Assembly (NCBI RefSeq): GCF_946221935.1
Contig: NZ_CAMIGN010000008.1
Location: forward strand, 1-64,000
Direction of reading: 5' to 3'
Source of the DNA: an uncultured Corynebacterium sp.
GTDB taxonomy: Bacteria; Actinomycetota; Actinomycetes; Mycobacteriales; Mycobacteriaceae
Length of the DNA: 64,000 bases
The position numbers were made by a program, and so were the translations under genes. Under the pieces are notes generated by a model. The model was given only the letters and a program-made list of their open reading frames with translations. It made no database searches and had not been told where the DNA came from. Shown here piece after piece: positions 61,294-64,000 of this stretch. Position 1 is the stretch's first letter; each line of letters starts with the position of its first letter.

Positions 61294-62617
61294 GATCCCA
61301 CCCCAGACTATCCAGCGGATCAGCAGGGCTAAGGTCTGGATCGTCGATGCGGAAGGTGCGGGTCTTCCCCGGCCCGGTCGCAGCGGTTTCGAAGCGTACG
61401 CTAACCACCCCGTTGCCGGCTCCCTGCACCCATCCGTGGCCGTACTCCACGTGCGATACATCCTGTGTGGCATGCCAGGCCGGATGAACCGTGATGGCGT
61501 CATCAGTAAAGGCAGCAACACCAGAATCAGTAGGCTGATCAGCGACAATAGGTAGGGGTGGACCGTCGAGTTCGGGGAAGAGTAGCTCCTGACGATCGGC
61601 GACAAGTCCGGATACGCTCACTCCGACGAGGCGAAAGGCACCAGCTTCCTCCGGACGCGGCATGAGACGCTGGGCGAGGGCAAAGATTTTATCGAAATCC
61701 TCTGTCGGCGCTGGCAAACCGGCGGACTTCGTGTGCAGTTGGAAGTCCGTGGTGCGGGTCTTGACCGTCACGGTGCGGGCAGCACGGCCGTCTTTAAGCA
61801 AACGGCGGTGCATAGCTTGCGCGGTCTCGTGGAGTACGCGCATGGCTTCGGCAGTAGTTCGCGCATCGGTCTGCAATGTTCTTTCAGCGCTGACCTGCTT
61901 GGCGGGCGCGCGGGGTGCCACGGGCCGCGGATCATCCCCGGCGGCCATGCGTTGCATCTCTGCGCCGACGGATCCTAAGGCACCTCGAATATCCTCTACG
62001 TCGGCGACTACAAATTGGCCGATCGTTTCGATCCCCATGGTGTGCAGCTTCCCCTGCGCAACTTTGCCGATGCCCCATATGTCGCCTACAGGTCGGTTCG
62101 CGAAGATCTCCATGCGTTGCTCTGGCGGCACCACAAATACTCCATGGGGTTTCGCTAGGTCACTGGCCATTTTTGCATCCAGCTTCGTGGCCGCCATGCC
62201 GACGGACGCAGGCAGGCCGGTTTCTTCCTCCACCCTGGCCTGTAGTTTTTCCGCCCACGCGCGGGCCTCGGCTACACTGCCAAGCCCCTGGGGTTCGGCA
62301 AAGCCCTCGTCCACGGAGAGCTGCTCCACTACCCCGGCGTGGGCACGGATAACTTGGAAAATGCGTCGCGAGGCGGTGGTATATACCTCCTTTCGCGGAA
62401 GCACCACCACCGCGCGATGGTTGCATAGGCGCACGGCCTGACCCATCGGCATTGCAGAGCGGGCGCCGTAGGCTCGCGCTTCATAGGATGTGCCTGCCAC
62501 GACCCCGCGCCCGCCCAGCCCGCCGACGAGTACCGGACGACCGCGCAGAGTGGGCCGGGTGAGCTGCTCGACGGAGGCAAAGAATGCGTCCATGTCGATG
62601 TGAGCTACCCAGCGCAT
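61271..62617 (-). CDS. dinB: DNA polymerase IV (Y-family)
   Basis: This 448-residue translesion polymerase has WVAHIDMDAFFASVEQ (metal site), TSYEARAYGARSAMPMG, LSVDEGFAEPQG (second metal site; usual SIDEAF), helix-hairpin-helix GDIWGIGKVAQGKLHTMGI and a little-finger domain. It corresponds to DinX by position next to ileS and ansA. No clear promoter element was found. Confidence 0.94.
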   Translation of the reverse strand: MRWVAHIDMDAFFASVEQLTRPTLRGRPVLVGGLGGRGVVAGTSYEARAYGARSAMPMGQAVRLCNHRAVVVLPRKEVYTTASRRIFQVIRAHAGVVEQLSVDEGFAEPQGLGSVAEARAWAEKLQARVEEETGLPASVGMAATKLDAKMASDLAKPHGVFVVPPEQRMEIFANRPVGDIWGIGKVAQGKLHTMGIETIGQFVVADVEDIRGALGSVGAEMQRMAAGDDPRPVAPRAPAKQVSAERTLQTDARTTAEAMRVLHETAQAMHRRLLKDGRAARTVTVKTRTTDFQLHTKSAGLPAPTEDFDKIFALAQRLMPRPEEAGAFRLVGVSVSGLVADRQELLFPELDGPPLPIVADQPTDSGVAAFTDDAITVHPAWHATQDVSHVEYGHGWVQGAGNGVVSVRFETAATGPGKTRTFRIDDPDLSPADPLDSLGWDLSDLMEE

Positions 62618-62642
62618 GTGCGTACCCTGTGGGCCTATTTCT

Positions 62643-64000
62643 TTATGACGCCACCGTGATGTCAGCCGAGCAACCGTCGGCGACGTCGTGGCTAAGCTGC
62701 TCGCCGACGACGATCTTCACGTCCGTGGCCAGCACCTCCTTGCCGATGGTGTCCGTGTGGGTGCGGGCCCACTCTTCCTTGTCTGCAGGCACGGAAAGGG
62801 TCAGGTGGATCCGGTCGCTTACCTGCAGATCGGCAGCCTTGCGGGCTTCCTGCACGCCGCGCACGCGGTCAGCGGCCCAGCCTTCGGCTTCCAGCTCCGG
62901 GGTGGTCTGAGTGTCCAGAACCACCAAGCCGTCTTGGCCGGAAACCTCGGCAGTGTGCTCCGGGTCAGCGGCGACGAGCTTGCGGGTGAACTCCCCATCC
63001 TGCAGCTCAATGCCATCCGCAGTGACAACACCAGCATCGTCGACGGTGTAGTTGCCGGACTTCACTGCCTTGATCACACGCTGGACATCCTTGCCCAGGC
63101 GTGGGCCAGCCACACGGGCGTTCACGACAACATCGAAGCTGCCGACTTTCGCTACGTCCTCGGTGAGCTCCACCTGCTTGACGTTCACCTCGTCGGCGAT
63201 GATCTGCGTGAAGTCCTCCAACGCGTTGGCATTGGGCAGCGCTACGGTCAGCTTGGGCAATGGCAGGCGGTTACGCAGCTTGTGTGCCTTACGCAGGGAG
63301 CTCGTAGCGGAGCTAACGGCGCGAACAGCATCCATTGCAGCTACCAGCTCGGCATCAGCCGGCAACGCATCGGCCTGTGGGAAATCCGCAAGGTGTACGG
63401 AACGCTCGCCAGTCAGGCCGCGCCAAATAACCTCGGTAGTCATCGGCAGCAGCGGTGCAGCAGTGCGGCACAGCGTCTCCAAGACGGTGTAGAGGGTATT
63501 GAAGGCCTCGGGGTGAACGGTGTCGCCCGCCCAGAAGCGGTCGCGGGAGCGGCGAACATACCAGTTAGTCAATGCGTCACAGAACCAGCGAATCTCGTCG
63601 CAAGCGGTGGCAATGTCCGTGTTGTTCAGCGCGTCGGTCACGCCCTGCACCGTGTCACGCAGCTTCGCCAGAATGTAGCGATCCAACACGTTGGTGGACG
63701 AGGTATCGTACTGCGCCGGCTGGGAAGCATAGAGGCGCAGGAAGGAGTAGGCGTTCCACATCGGCAGCATCGCCTGACGCACGCCCTCGCGGATGCCCTG
63801 CTCGGTGACGATCAGGTTACCGCCGCGCAGGATCGGCGAGCTCATCAGGAACCAGCGCATAGCGTCCGAACCGTCACGATCAAAGACCTCGTTGACGTTC
63901 GGGTAGTTGCCCTTGGACTTACTCATCTTCAGCCCGTCGTCACCCAGCACGATGCCGTGTGCGACGACCTTCTTGAACGCCGGCCGGTCGAACAGTGCCG
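62643..64000 (-). CDS. ileS: Isoleucyl-tRNA synthetase, 3' part (5' end outside window)
   Basis: This is the C-terminal part (about 452 residues) of a class I tRNA synthetase charging isoleucine. GDDGLKMSKSKGNYPN is the KMSKS catalytic loop, followed by AMRWFLMSSPILRGG and the anticodon-binding domain (WYVRRSRDRFWAGD). The C-terminal region (after about residue 250) lacks a clear zinc-cysteine motif, as in the longer actinobacterial/eukaryote-like IleRS class. The frame stays open to the window end. Confidence 0.95.
   Translation of the reverse strand, partial: ALFDRPAFKKVVAHGIVLGDDGLKMSKSKGNYPNVNEVFDRDGSDAMRWFLMSSPILRGGNLIVTEQGIREGVRQAMLPMWNAYSFLRLYASQPAQYDTSSTNVLDRYILAKLRDTVQGVTDALNNTDIATACDEIRWFCDALTNWYVRRSRDRFWAGDTVHPEAFNTLYTVLETLCRTAAPLLPMTTEVIWRGLTGERSVHLADFPQADALPADAELVAAMDAVRAVSSATSSLRKAHKLRNRLPLPKLTVALPNANALEDFTQIIADEVNVKQVELTEDVAKVGSFDVVVNARVAGPRLGKDVQRVIKAVKSGNYTVDDAGVVTADGIELQDGEFTRKLVAADPEHTAEVSGQDGLVVLDTQTTPELEAEGWAADRVRGVQEARKAADLQVSDRIHLTLSVPADKEEWARTHTDTIGKEVLATDVKIVVGEQLSHDVADGCSADITVAS

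Overview
The window is a chromosomal segment of a high-GC actinobacterium, most likely a Corynebacterium close to the lipid-requiring or skin species (C. jeikeium or C. urealyticum type). The evidence is a TreX/TreY/TreZ trehalose set, a his cluster joined to a trp cluster, an MTB12-like lipoprotein, a DUF222/HNH protein, a second Pyk2-like pyruvate kinase and many start codons that sit 6-8 bases after a TANNNT hexamer. From memory, the order ileS-dinX-ansA-lspA-rluD-dnaE1-treZ/Y/X-nadA/nadC-hisDCBHA-impA-hisFI-trpE-(TIGR02234)-trpCBA-lgt-pyk follows one stretch of the Mycobacterium tuberculosis chromosome (about Rv1536 to Rv1617), so most of the window is conserved backbone.

Layout. 1-5953 is an AT-richer accessory region: a four-gene two-component/ABC-exporter operon on the minus strand, then about 1.7 kb of decayed DNA that includes the wreck of a Shedu-like (SduA, DUF4263) defence nuclease. 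5954-15436 carries a Q/N-rich membrane protein, a PepSY membrane protein, a polar amino-acid ABC importer, an HNH protein, a small unknown gene, a DUF4921 protein and an M20 amidohydrolase. 15418-31114, all minus strand, is pyk, lgt, trpA, trpB, trpC, a trp-associated membrane protein, trpE, hisI, hisF, impA, hisA, hisH, an MFS gene, hisB, hisC and hisD. 31180-36127 holds a helical unknown protein, nadC/nadA, a membrane protein, a lipoprotein and a TetR regulator. 36138-45586 is the trehalose region (treX, a BRCT protein, treY, a small alarmone synthetase-like gene, three small minus-strand genes, treZ). 45587-57838 has a pyk2-like gene, dnaE1, an amino-acid deaminase/aldolase plus FAD lactone-oxidase pair, rarD, an anchored protein, rluD, lspA and a lipoprotein. 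57839-64000 has an MTB12-like lipoprotein, an ArsR/MFS pair with a large perfect operator palindrome, asparaginase, dinB and the 3' part of ileS.

Functional threads. TreX, TreY and TreZ form the glycogen-to-trehalose route. The his and trp genes form a nearly unbroken 14-kb minus-strand supercluster in which TrpC is not fused to TrpF and HisA keeps the residues of the bifunctional PriA enzyme, so HisA probably serves both pathways. Gene ends are packed very tightly: several convergent pairs overlap by 4-23 bases, and many genes look leaderless. No CRISPR array, rRNA gene, tRNA gene or intact insertion sequence was recognised.
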